Of a stretch of DNA of 64,000 bases, positions 1 to 12,000 are shown one piece after another. Origin of the DNA: Trachythela sp. YZ-2020. Taxonomy: Eukaryota; Cnidaria; Anthozoa; Malacalcyonacea; Clavulariidae. A model generated the notes under the pieces. It was not told where the DNA came from, made no database searches, and saw nothing but the letters and a program-made list of their open reading frames with translations. Both the position numbers and the translations under genes were made by a program. The DNA lies in contig JADLSH010000331.1 of NCBI GenBank assembly GCA_016169945.1, positions 806,001 to 870,000 on the forward strand. Direction: 5' to 3'. How positions within the stretch are numbered: position 1 is the first letter of the stretch; the number at the start of each line of letters is the position of its first letter.

Positions 1-2
1 CT

Positions 3-1703
3 GTTACATCGACCGACGAATTAGTCGACATTTTTAATGATCATTTTAGTAATATTGGCCCAAAGCTTGCTGAGTCTATTCCAAATGACAATGACGTTAG
101 TTTTCGAGATTTTATTACTCAACAAAAATCTAAGACAAAGAACAGTTTCTCATTTCGACCAGTGAGTATAACATTGGTTTACACTCTTCTAGTTAATTTG
201 TCTACCACCAAAGCGACTGGAATGGATAAAATTTCAGCTAAAATTCTACAAGTAGCAGCTCCAGTTATTGCACCTTCTCTTACTGAGATTTTTAATTTGT
301 CAATTGACTCGGATCAATTTCCTTCTGATTGGAAAGCTGCAAGGGTTATTCCATTGTTTAAGAAAGGTCAGCGGTCCATGTTGGACAACTATAGACCGAT
401 ATCAATCCTTCCTGTAGTAAGTAAACTTATGGAAAGAATTATGTATGATCAAATGTATGAGTATCTTAACCAGAATAATCTTTTCTCAAAACACCAATTT
501 GGTTTCAGACCTTATCATTCCACAACTACTACATTATTGGATTGTACGAACGAATGGTATACCAACATGGACCGTGGGCTGTATAACTTAGTTATTTTTC
601 TTGACCTAAAAAAAGCATTCGATACAGTCGACCACGAAATACTGTTAAGTAAGTTTGAAATGTATGGTTTCCAAAGGAAAGCATTAAATCTTTTACGTTG
701 CTTTTTGACGCGCCGAACTCAAAGTTGTCAATTGGCCAGTATACTCTCGGTGGAGAAAGAAATCATTTGTGGCATTCCTCAGGGAAGTATACTCGGCCCT
801 CTCTTATTTATTATGTATATAAATGATTTGCCAAGCTGCCTAGAACGCACAACTCCAAGAATGTTTGCTGATGATACTAACTTAACGGCAGTAGGCAGAA
901 CAATTAGTGAGGCGGAAGAGAGGGCGAGCGTAGACATGAGGAATGTTCAGAAACGGCTTTGTGCAAATAAACTAAGTCTAAATATAATGAAAACCGAGTA
1001 TGTTGTAATTGGAACACGACATAAAATAAGTAATATTGATACCCATCAAGGAGTTAAAATAAATAATCAATTGATTAAAAAAGTTAAAAATACCAAAGCT
1101 CTTGGAGTTGAATTAGACGAAAACTTGAGTTGGGAAAAACACATTAACCATATTATCAGTAAAATATCATCAGGTATTGGGGCTATTAGAAAAATGAGGT
1201 AGTATGTCGAACAAGACATTTTGATAAAAGTTTATAATGCCTTAATCCAACCTTATTTTGATTATTGCTGTGAAGTATGGGATACACTTAATAAAGGCCT
1301 AAGCGAACGTCTACAGAAATTCCAAAACAGAGCGGCTAGGTTGATCATGAACTTAAAAAATGAACATGGTCAGTCTATTTTGGCACGAAAATCTCTAGGC
1401 TGGGTAACACTTGAAGAGCGTAGGGCACAAATGAAAGCCAGGCTCATGTACAAGACAGTTAATGGTTTAGCCCCCCAACGACTATGCGAAGCTTTCCAAA
1501 ATCTGAATACCATTCATGACCATAATCTGAGAGGTTCTTCAACAAGGTTTTATATTCCAAGACCAAAAACGGAATCCTTAAAAAAAAGCTTCCAATATTG
1601 TGGGGCTAAACTATGGAATCAGATACCTGAAGAGATACGCAATTCGGTATCGTATAATTCGTTCTGTAAAAAGCTATCTTCCTCGACCTTAATCTCGACT
1701 TAA
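3..1703 (+). pseudogene. LINE reverse transcriptase ORF with one in-frame stop
   Basis: This is the reverse transcriptase part of a LINE ORF2, which primes cDNA synthesis at the target site. Visible blocks in order are a KATGMDKIS-type N-terminal block, NYRPISILPVVSK, a FGFRPYHSTTT block, a first catalytic Asp in FLDLKKAFDTVD, GIPQGSILGPLLF, and the catalytic FADD box. The C-terminal part has the RLQKFQNRAARLI motif usual in these elements. A single TAG at 1200-1202 separates two stretches that stay in the same frame, so the element is broken by one nonsense change rather than by general decay. The endonuclease domain would lie off the left edge. There is no real start codon in the window. 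Confidence 0.85.
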
Positions 1704-1862
1704 AGTAGTAGTTAATTTTTTGTCTAAATAGGTATATAAGTGTATTTGTTATGTATGTAATATTAGAGCTAGTATATAAATAATAATTTGTAAGTACACA
1801 TCCCTTTTGGAAATCAGCTTTGGCTGAAAAGGCCAATGTGTTTAAATAAAGTTGATCTATCT
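3..1862 (+). mobile_element. Non-LTR retrotransposon (CR1/L2-like LINE), 5' end outside window
   Basis: The reading frame is open from base 3 through the reverse transcriptase and C-terminal domains to a stop at 1701-1703. About 160 bp of 3' UTR follow, with AATAAA near 1845-1850 and a terminal GATCTATCTA tract. It lies antisense inside an intron of the minus-strand macroglobulin gene. The 9-bp minisatellite begins exactly where the 3' tail should end. The CR1/L2 assignment rests on RT motif style and the short-repeat tail; another Jockey-superfamily clade is possible. Confidence 0.85.
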
Positions 1863-2942
1863 AATAGACGCAATAGACGCAATAGACGCAATAGACGCAA
1901 TAGACGCAATAGACGCAATAGACGCAATAGACGCAATAGACGCAATAGACGCAATAGACGCAATAGACGCAATAGACGCAATAGACGCAATAGACGCAAT
2001 AGACGCGATAGACGCGATAGACGCAATAGACGCGATAGACGCGATAGACGCGATAGACGCGATAGACGCGATAGACGCGATAGACGCGATAGACGCGATA
2101 GACGCGATAGACGCGATAGACGCGATAGACGCGATAGACGCGATAGACGCGATAGACGCGATAGACGCGATAGACGCGATAGACGCGATAGACGCGATAG
2201 ACGCGATAGACGCGATAGACGCGATAGACGCGATAGACGCGATAGACGCGATAGACGCGATAGACGCGATAGACGCGATAGACGCGATAGACGCGATAGA
2301 CGCGATAGACGCGATAGACGCGATAGACGCGATAGACGCGATAGACGCGATAGACGCGATAGACGCGATAGACGCGATAGACGCGATAGACGCGATAGAC
2401 GCGATAGACGCGATAGACGCGATAGACGCGATAGACGCGATAGACGCGATAGACGCGATAGACGCGATAGACGCGATAGACGCGATAGACGCGATAGACG
2501 CGATAGACGCGATAGACGCGATAGACGCGATAGACGCGATAGACGCGATAGACGCGATAGACGCGATAGACGCGATAGACGCGATAGACGCGATAGACGC
2601 GATAGACGCGATAGACGCGATAGACGCGATAGACGCGATAGACGCGATAGACGCGATAGACGCGATAGACGCGATAGACGCGATAGACGCGATAGACGCG
2701 ATAGACGCGATAGACGCGATAGACGCGATAGACGCGATAGACGCGATAGACGCGATAGACGCGATAGACGCGATAGACGCGATAGACGCGATAGACGCGA
2801 TAGACGCGATAGACGCGATAGACGCGATAGACGCGATAGACGCGATAGACGCGATAGACGCGATAGACGCGATAGACGCGATAGACGCGATAGACGCGAT
2901 AGACGCGATAGACGCGATAGACGCGATAGACGCAAAAGACGC
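1863..2942. repeat. 9-bp minisatellite, 120 tandem units
   Basis: Counting through the text gives 16 units of AATAGACGC, two of GATAGACGC, one AATAGACGC, 100 of GATAGACGC, and a last AAAAGACGC. The unit length is a multiple of three and five of the six frames lack stops, so long artificial ORFs (IDA, RRD, SRL, IAS and VYR repeats) cross it; none is a gene. The array starts at the LINE 3' end and stops 24 bp short of a splice donor of the macroglobulin gene. The shift from A-type to G-type units adds a second CpG per unit. Confidence 0.97.
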
Positions 2943-2966
2943 ATGCAATAAATAAAAATATCTTAC

Positions 2967-3018
2967 CATCTTGTAGCTGAACATCATTCCATTGCATTAT
3001 CTTTGCACCACTAGGTTC
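2967..3018 (-). CDS. Macroglobulin exon: EPSGAKIMQW, 52 nt
   Basis: The acceptor is TTTTTTGCTACAG at 3019 onward and the donor is GATG|GTAAGA at 2966. It codes EPSGAKIMQWNDVQLQD and leaves one base of the next codon. Only 24 bp separate its donor from the 9-bp minisatellite. Confidence 0.85.
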
Positions 3019-6000
3019 CTGTAGCAAAAAATGACAATGACATAATTAATTTCATTGGTTGTTAGCCATGATTTCTTAGTGAGCTGATGCATGCTTGGAA
3101 TATCTATTTGTGGGGATTGCAGCTCTTTCAGAAAGATCGCGAACTAACGACTTACGGATGCTGATATCCAAAAACATAGGTCTTTCTTTCAAGCGCCTTT
3201 TCTCTTTCTATCGTCAGGATGATTGGTCAAGGTGTAGGTCGAACACCTGCGCTTCCACTTAAAGATGAGAAAACGATGTACCTACCTGTATTATCACTGA
3301 GGAAACCTGTCAAAAAATAGAGAAGTATTGGTTAGTCTGTGTAAGTTATTAACCTTTCCATACTACATTGCAATTAATGTATTTTTATAATTAACTATTT
3401 ATCACTAATTCGTTAAAAATCAGAAACGAAATCATGCTGCGAAATAATTAGCTTTTTTGACAAAGAGATCCTGCTGATATAAACAAATTTTTCATAATTT
3501 TTTTTCACCAAATTACCATTCATGTCTTTAAGATTATTGAACAATACCAATGTTCTTATCAAGGTCAATCACAAATAATATACATATAGATCCTACCACT
3601 TTAATCTCTCTTTTATGTATTACACAACACAACCGCTCATTCTATATACTGTATATCACTTAAAACCAAGGCTTGGGATGACGCCAGGAATTCACCGACA
3701 ATGGCTCTAAAGTCCCCGACGAAGGTTGCCAGTAAATTCTTATAATAAATATGACCTTTGTTACGTCTGTTTAAGGTGGTGGATTCCGGGGCAGGATACA
3801 ATGAGGAAGTTTTAAATTTTGAATCTCTGAATCCGTATTTCCCACATTTTCAGTGCACTTTGCTGTGGAGCAATATTTTCTTGAACAGTGCATTCAATGA
3901 CGCTACAAAACACGCTTATTACAAAACATAGTTTTTTCTCCGAAGAAAGGTGATTTATTCCCGACGCCCGACGGTAGGGCTAGGGTTCCCCCCTCCACTG
4001 GAGCCACCCCTGCTTAAAACAGGAGTTGATTTAAAAGTAATTTGGAAGCAGGTTTAATATTAACAAATTCGATTATTATCAGAAGGATGTCAACTGGTCC
4101 CTATATTGAGATGATATGCGCCTACATACTTATTTCAAAAGTTTACATATCTCTTCTCAACAAGGCTAATCTTGCGTTGATTTTACCGTCACTTACCGTC
4201 TTTCCTGCAGGTTTCAGTTGAGAATTCACACATATAATTCGAATAAAAACTAAAAAGGTAAGTTTGATTTCGATTTTGATCTCAATGGTTTATTAATATA
4301 AAAAGGGATGAACAAAAAAGGATTAAGAATTTGCTCATTTATGTTCTATGGTATGACAAACTATTATGTAGCTTGTAAAAATTAACTTTCTATATGTTTC
4401 GTACTTCAATGTTATGTCCTCAATCTTTTTGAGGGTTATTTGATTGTCATTCTCTGGGCAGTCCGATTTCCGTTCCTAACTGATAACAACCTCCCTTTAA
4501 TTTGAGCTGAGATCTTCGCAATTAATTCAAGTTTCAAATTTACCAACAATGTCTTTTTTCTCCCTTGGTACTTAATATATCCGGTAACAGTTTAGCTAAA
4601 ATATCGGTTTTGAAGCGAGTGATATTGAACATGAGTACTAATATAAAGGCCGTTCGAGCTTTTTTTAAGTGGTGGGTGGTGGTGGGTGGTGGTGGGTGGT
4701 GGTGGGTGGTGGTGTGTGGTTGTGTGTCGTGGTGGGTAGTGCGTGTGGTGGTGGAACTCATTCATTATTCAAACATCATTAGCACATGGGGGTGAGCATT
4801 ACATTAGCATATGGGGGGAAGCATCATTAAATGTTCGTATGACGTGCATCATTAATTATACAATTCGGCCTACTCCTTTGAGACCGCATTAATATGACGT
4901 CACAGGGCCAGGAAAGTTTGGGTAAACAAACAATAAATTTGCTGAGTTCAGCATATTTTGTAAATACGTCACAATAGCTAAGCGTCCCTACATGTTTTGC
5001 CAAGGTTTGTTTGAGCGTCATTCTCAAATGCCATACGATGGAGTGTCTACATGGAAATACTGCATCATCTTCGAGGAAGGAATATTACGGGAATGCTGTG
5101 GCTTCTTAGGTGCAAAAACGTTGCGAAGAATTATGCTGTGGATGTGAAATTGATCACCCCAGTCAAAGACAACACGATTGCCTTATGCTGGACCAGTATG
5201 AGAGATGACAAACATATGGTTTACAAGTGAATGAAAGAGTGAGAGAGAAGCGTATGGTTTGGTACGAATTCGCTGACGTTGCAAGGATACTGAAACTGAA
5301 GGTAGAGAGAGAGATGTATTCGAGCATGTGCGGCAATAGGAGAAAGATCCAGATTCCACGTTTGTCTATTCTTTATTGCAATTATGCGAGAGTCTTGACA
5401 ACCACGAGCTACAGTCTGTCTTGAACTATTTGTGTCATAAGAGACGGGAGTTTTACGAAAAGGATCTAATAGAGTCTCTTGCCGAGACGTTTTTTTCTTT
5501 ACCACGTATTTTCATAGATACTGGGAAAAAGACTGGTGAAGAATTTAAGAGTCATGAGACGAATCATAAGAAATCTTATGAAGAATATTTGGAGAAAAAA
5601 CTTGTAGAACAATTTATTGAACAGTCGCAGTAATGTTCCCCAAATGAAGGACTCGAACGCTCTTCCTTTGGGATTTTCAAAACCCAATGCAATACCATTC
5701 ATCCGCCCTGGCAGTACAGTATTGTCTACACGAAAAATATATTTATATTGCACGCAGAGAAACGTGGCGACAAACAGATAATTAACATTATTCTATGCCT
5801 TGCTACGTGTTGTTAGGATGTAACTCAAGTGATAGTCATTAACGCTGATTTGAATAGATTTAGAAGATTTAATTATAGGACGGAAAACTATTGCACAATG
5901 TGCATTGTTAGTCGACAAATATATACATAGAATTACTTTTTAAACACATTTATTGCTTAACATTTACTTTAGAACGTTAGTAAGGTCTACAAGTTACGCT

Positions 6001-9000
6001 TGACACTTCTTGGACAGTTCTATTTAGTCTTTGCAGAGTTTTTACCACATTTAATTATTTATCGTGTGCGATTGCTTCTTGTAAAGGCACATAAATCGTA
6101 ATTTTACTATATTTTAGCCATTTAGCATCTTTGTTGGTATCCATACCGTGGACTTGATCGAGATGATTGGCTAGTCTTGCAAGATTAGTATTTCCGGGTA
6201 CAGGACATTCCTCCTTGTACGACCCATACCGATCGGGCTCTTTACTCGCTCAATGCTTCTGTATATTTGAAGTTATTCCAAAAGTCCTAATGTTTTTATA
6301 TGGCCCGATTTGACCCTATTTTAAGGCCGATTTAATTAGATCCGATTTATAGTTAGGTACATCGTTGTCCAGTTATGTTGTTTCCCGAGATCCTTGTGTG
6401 CCAATGCTGTTTGGGAAAATTGCCATTCTAAAAGTTCGGGAGCTGGCCTTACGAGAAGAAAGTACACACAGATAATTATATTTTGGAAAACAGATTTATT
6501 TCGATTTAGAACTTACAAGTAAATATAATCTACCTCTAAGAGTATTGGTAGTTTATTTAAACTTGCACAAGAGCACAAACAACCAACTTTTAATTGTTAT
6601 TGTCACTATTTTCGTGTGCATCAGGATAACGTTGGTCTTTTAAAATTATTTTCAAAGGAAATATTTCTAAAGGAAATCTATATGCTATTTATCAATAGCA
6701 GCCTGTAATGCTTCTTCTGGGTCAAAGTTATCATCGCTCATAAACGCATCCCTCGTTTCCATAATATTGTTGTCTATTGGATCTTTCTTAAGGTTTCTTA
6801 TCCATAGTAGACGTTCCAGATAAATATTCTGCAAGCTTCGCGAAGCTTTGGTAGGATAAGTAAATACGCCTTACTGTTAGTTTCTTCTTCGGCAAGATTA
6901 TTTGCAATGATCATGAAGTTTCGCGTTAGCTCTTCGAATTCTGCTCAATTTTGTTTTGATATTCCTTTATAAAAGGTGCCCTTGGATCGCTTTCATATTC
7001 AACATGTACTTCGCTGTCAGTATTATCTAAACTATCCAATCACTCTCTGGCGTAGCTTCAGTTTCCACTACATTGTCTGTATTATCTGAATTATAAAACT
7101 CGCTTTCGACGTATCATCATCAGACTTTACGTACTTTCTTTTTCTGCCCATCTCTACACTGTGATCTGTGTAAGATTCTGCTGATGAGTTACGTTTAGAG
7201 TTAGAGAAAGGGTCAGTGTTAGGGTTAGGGTTAGAGAGAAGGTTAGGGTTAGAGAAAGGGGTATGGTTAGAGAGAGGGGACGTGGGGTTAGAGTAACAAA
7301 AATGGGTTAGGGTTGGGAATCTAGTAGAGTTAGAGACAGGGGTGGGGTTAGAGTGAAGGTTAGAGTTAGAGAGAAGGTTAAGGTTAGATAGAGGGCTAAA
7401 GCTGGATAGAGGGTTAGGGTAACAGTCAGAAAATAGGTTAGGGTTGGAGAGAAGGTTAGGGTTAGAGAAAGGGGTAGGGTTGGAGATACGGGTGCGGTTG
7501 GAGTGAGGGGTAGATTTAGAGAGAATATCAGGGTTAATTAGAGAGAGAGTTCGAGAAAGAGTCTTTGTACTTTGTAAAATTAAGTGAGAGGGGTCTGTCG
7601 GGTCAAAAGGATAGACAGGTTTCGAGAATTGGGCTGACCCACGCGAGGTATGCTCGACCAAGCATCGTGCCATCCGACCTGATAGTGCATAATCAGGCTT
7701 GATAGTGCCTATACGGGTAAAATCGGGCCTGCTCGTTCGGGCCATTATGAATTATGTATAAACATAATTATACAATATTATGTTGTTCATAAAATAAAAA
7801 AATTAACTAGTTAGCTCTGAAGAAGGCAGGAGAAATAGCTTTTGCTTAATCGTTGTTTTAACTTAAGAAGACCGAAAGGGATACTATACTCTGCGAGATC
7901 ACAACTCATGAGCAGAATCTGACTCAGATCACAGTGCAATGATGGGCAGAAACAACAGTAGGTACAGTCTGATGATGATACGTCAGGAAACGATTTTGAT
8001 AATTCAGATAATACAGACAATGAAGTGGAAATTAATGCTACGCCAGAGAGTGATTTGGATAGTTTAAATAAAATACTGACACAAGTAAGATGTGAAATAT
8101 AAAAAAAAGCGATGTTAAGGTACCTTTAAAAGAATATCAATACGAAATTTAGCAGAATTCGAAGAGCTAACGGGGAACTTCACTGCAGATGGTCTTGCCG
8201 AAGAGGAAGCTAATAGTAAGACGTTCTTACTTATCTTAGCAAAGCTTCGTGAAGACTTGCAGAATATTTATCTGGAACGTCTACTATGGTCAGTCTGTCA
8301 GTGACTTGTATTTGCTAACCAGGAAGGATATGTAAACAGACAGTTAAAGTTGTGATTCGGACACAGAATTAAGTTTGATTTATATCTTAAATCTTAGCAA
8401 TGTGCTTATATTTTGTAATTATTTTAGTTTAAACTTTGTAAACTTTACTTATTATTTCCAGATCCGGAATGTTGTAATTTATTTTGCTTTAACTTATAAC
8501 TTTTTTTATTATTTCAGATTATTCGAATATTAAAACATTTATTATACGATTACCAAATCTTGACTTCTTGTTCGGTTAAAGACCTGGCGAGCCACTACCT
8601 ATAAACTGTATACTCTTAGGAGTAGGTTATATTTACTTGTAAGTTCTAAATCGAAATAAATCTGTTTTCCAAAATATAATTTCTGCGTTTACTTTCTTTT
8701 CGTAACGCTAGCTCGAGAACTTTCAGCAGGGCAATTTTCCCAAACAGCATTGACACACATGATCTCGGAAAACAACATGACTGCGCAACGATGTGCCTAA
8801 TCATAAATCGGGTCTAATCAAATCGGTCCTTATAGGGTCAAATCGGGCCATGTAAGAAAATGGCTTTTCGACTAAAGAGCTAAATCACTATGGTTCATAC
8901 AAGTCAATTATTTCGATTAAGTGCACGGTATGGATACCAACGAACGTGCTAAATTGTTAAAATGGAGTAAATTTGAGAGTGGGACCACAAAAAGAAACTA

Positions 9001-12000
9001 TATTAAAATCCTCTATTAAAATAGAAAAATCCAAAGTATACATTCTGTGTATCTTAAGTATCCATTATGTGTATATATTTATAGACTAACAATGTACAAT
9101 AGCCTTACGCCCTATAATTAAATATTCTCATGATACAAATCACAGCTAGAAACTTTTTTTAACCACCGTTAATGACTCACAAATGAGTTACAGCCTAACT
9201 ACATGTAACAAGGTTTAGAATTCTCTGTTTGTCGCTACGCTTTTGTGCGTGCAATATAAATATTAGTTTCGTGTAAACAATACTGTATTGCGATGGTGGA
9301 CGAACGGTAAGGCATTGGGTTTTAAAAATCCCAAAGAAAGAAGGTTTGAGTCTTTTACTAGGGGAGCATTGCTAATTGCTTTAAAATCATACATTAATTT
9401 TAAGACAATATAACAACTACGACTGCTCACTAAATTGTTCTACAAGTTTTTCTCCCAAAATTATTGATAAGCGCTCTTAGGATTCGTCTCATGACTCTTA
9501 AATTGTTTACCAGTCGCTTTCACATTATATATAAACATACGCCGTAAATAAAAAACGTCTCGGCAAGAGACTCTATTAGATACTATTCTATTTTAGTATA
9601 AACTTACTAGTAGTCTATTACAAATTCAACGTTGTGATTGGCTGAGCTACTAATGGTCTATTGGTGATAGACCACTAGTAGGAAAATTCAAAATGGCGGA
9701 AAATTCGCGTTTTGCCGAAGTGTTTAATGATGTTTTTGGACGACTTTTTGGACTATTTCGTACCAGAAAAAAAACCCAGAAAGGCAACAAAATATGCAAT
9801 GGCAATTTTTAAGGGTAAGAAAATAGATAAAACAACATACACTCAATGAAATTTTAAAATTAAAGTTGAATTTTAACACAATTTAAGGCGAACAAAAACT
9901 GACCTATTTGCTTCCTTAATACGATATAAATTTCAGATTGGTTTGCAAACCAGCAAGACGTGTAAATTAATGTTATAGTTTATACTAAAACAATTAGACA
10001 ACTCGGCCTCATTGTCTATGAGCGAATAGTCAACTCGGCTTCGCCTCGTTGACTATTCGCTCATTTAACAATTCGGCCTCGTTGTCTAATTGTTAAGTGG
10101 CATATTTACAAAGTATGCTGAACTCAGCAAATCTATTTAGCATTTTCTCAAACTTGCCTGGTATTGTGACGTCATATTAATGCTATATCAAAGGAGTAGC
10201 ACCGAGTTATATAATTAATGATGCTAATGATGATGCGCCAACTCATATGCTAATGTTCATGCGTCCCCTCATACAAATATTTGAGGATGCTCACCCCCAT
10301 ATGCTAGCGTGATGCTCACCTCCATAATTATGGTAATGTGTTTGAATAATTAATTAGTTCCACCACCACCCACCACCACGTAACACCACACACAACCATG
10401 CACCACCACGTAACACCACACACAACCATGCACCACCACGCACCGCCACACACAACAATACACCACTACCCACCGCCACATACAACCACAAAAAAGGGGC
10501 TCAAACGGCATGTAATACAAAGGGAAAATAATACAAGAAACGAATTTTGGAATAGGAAAAAAAATTATCTACAGATCTTGAACTGACGTAATGTACTGAC
10601 CTTTCTGTCCAGGTTTATAAATTGGTTTGTCAGTTTGAATAAATACTTTCTTTGCTGGAGTTTCGTGAGTAACAGATTTTCCCGCTGTTTTTACTCCACA
10701 TACTGTAGCTTGCACTTTTGGGTTAGGTAGCGCCTCAGGTACCTGATGAATGGCATACAATATGATTAATTTACATGCTACATGACACAACGTTTTCGGA
10801 GCTGATAACATGTGCTATTGAATGCAAGTTCTTATAACAAACACGTTTTTACAGTGACAAGAACTCAGGCGAATTAGTTCTTAGTTGGTTCTAATTGAGT
10901 ATATGGCATATTATATCGTTGTCGTCGTTGTCGTCGTTGTCGTCGTTTATTTCCTATACTTCCCATTCTTGCTATTTCAAAGCCTCTGAAATTGATGAAT
11001 AGTAATCTCGTTGAGTACCATGCTGTAATGCTATGCTGACTATAGTATTAAATGGTATGTAGCCAGGGCCTTTTTTAACTAATGTACTGGCAAAAGCCCC
11101 CCCAGTCCCCATGTTGCCACCCCAGTAAGCTATTTTTGCCCCCCCAGTGAAGGTCCCTTTGTCCAAAGTATAAGCCAAAAAGGGGAAAAAAATGAGTTTA
11201 GAGGAAAGTTATTGTATTCTCACAACAAAACCTGGCTCCGTTTAGATGGGATATATCAAAAATTGTCTCTGAAAATGCAGGAAATCAAGCCACAGAGACT
11301 CAAGAATACAAAAGACCCCCTTCGCCTTCCCACACCTGTAATACACCACCTACTTGTTACGTCCCCTTTGTATTATGGCCCCCCACTGATGATTTCTTAA
11401 AAAAGGCCCTGTATGTAGCAGCCTTAAAAATATTTCAATAATTTAGTTAAGGTACAAAATATAATTTTTTAAAGAACATTATTATTATTATTATTGTTAT
11501 TAAGAGGACCGCCAATGTAAGAACCGCCAATGATTTTCGGTTTGAAAATTAACCCTTCCTTATATTGTTGTATCTGCGAATGCAGATATAATGCTACATG
11601 TGTAATGTAATTTTGTGTTAACTTGTAGCCATTCAGCGACGAGCTTATATAAGCCAATCAGCGATTAGCTTACAAGCTCGTTTGACTTCGTGTTATTGCG
11701 TTCGCCTTTCTTGCTTCGAAAAGTATCTTTATTTTTACTTCAAAAGTTGACCAATTTTTCTCGCCATTTAACTTGGAAAGTTATCCTGATTCTGTCGCCA
11801 GCTAACATGGAAACTTATCTGGATTCGGTAAGTACTTAAATATTAATTCTGACAGTTTTACCTGTGGGAATTACAGCAGATTTTGTGAGTTGTATGAGCT
11901 ATATTTGGCGTTTTAGCAAAGAACCAGCCTCCACGGAGGGCAAACAAACCTCTTCGGATGGCAAATAAACCTCTTCGGATGTCAAATCAATCTCTTTGGA

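Larger units (their letters stand above)
4648..10520. mobile_element. 5.9-kb imperfect palindrome (foldback-type insertion) in a macroglobulin intron
   Basis: The left arm (about 4648-7130) reappears in inverted order in the right arm (about 7960-10520) around a 0.8-kb centre. Matching pairs include the GGTGG-rich ends, 4780-4960 with 10100-10340, 5640-5760 with 9230-9370, 6300-6530 with 8640-8850, and 6780-7120 with 7970-8290. The ends read GGCCGTTCGAGC and, inverted, GCCGTTTGAGC. TAATATAAA on the left and TAATACAAA near the right end could be a decayed 9-bp target duplication. The whole structure lies inside the intron between exons 10742-10601 and 4249-4197. No transposase is recognised. 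Arms differ by substitutions and indels, so it is old. Confidence 0.8.

Noticed and set aside
1863..2942. CRISPR-like array
   Set aside because: Units are 9 bp with no spacers, in eukaryotic DNA.
1814..3027. Five long overlapping ORFs of IDA, RRD/RRN, SRL, IAS and VYR repeats
   Set aside because: They are products of a 9-bp repeat whose unit lacks stops in five frames. The opposite-strand frames are equally long and no coding signal is specific to one.
4540..4795. Thr/His-rich and Trp/Val/Gly-rich ORFs
   Set aside because: They are products of the GGTGGT repeat.
7068..7745. 225-codon ORF rich in SNPN
   Set aside because: It is the reverse reading of degenerate TTAGGG-like repeats.
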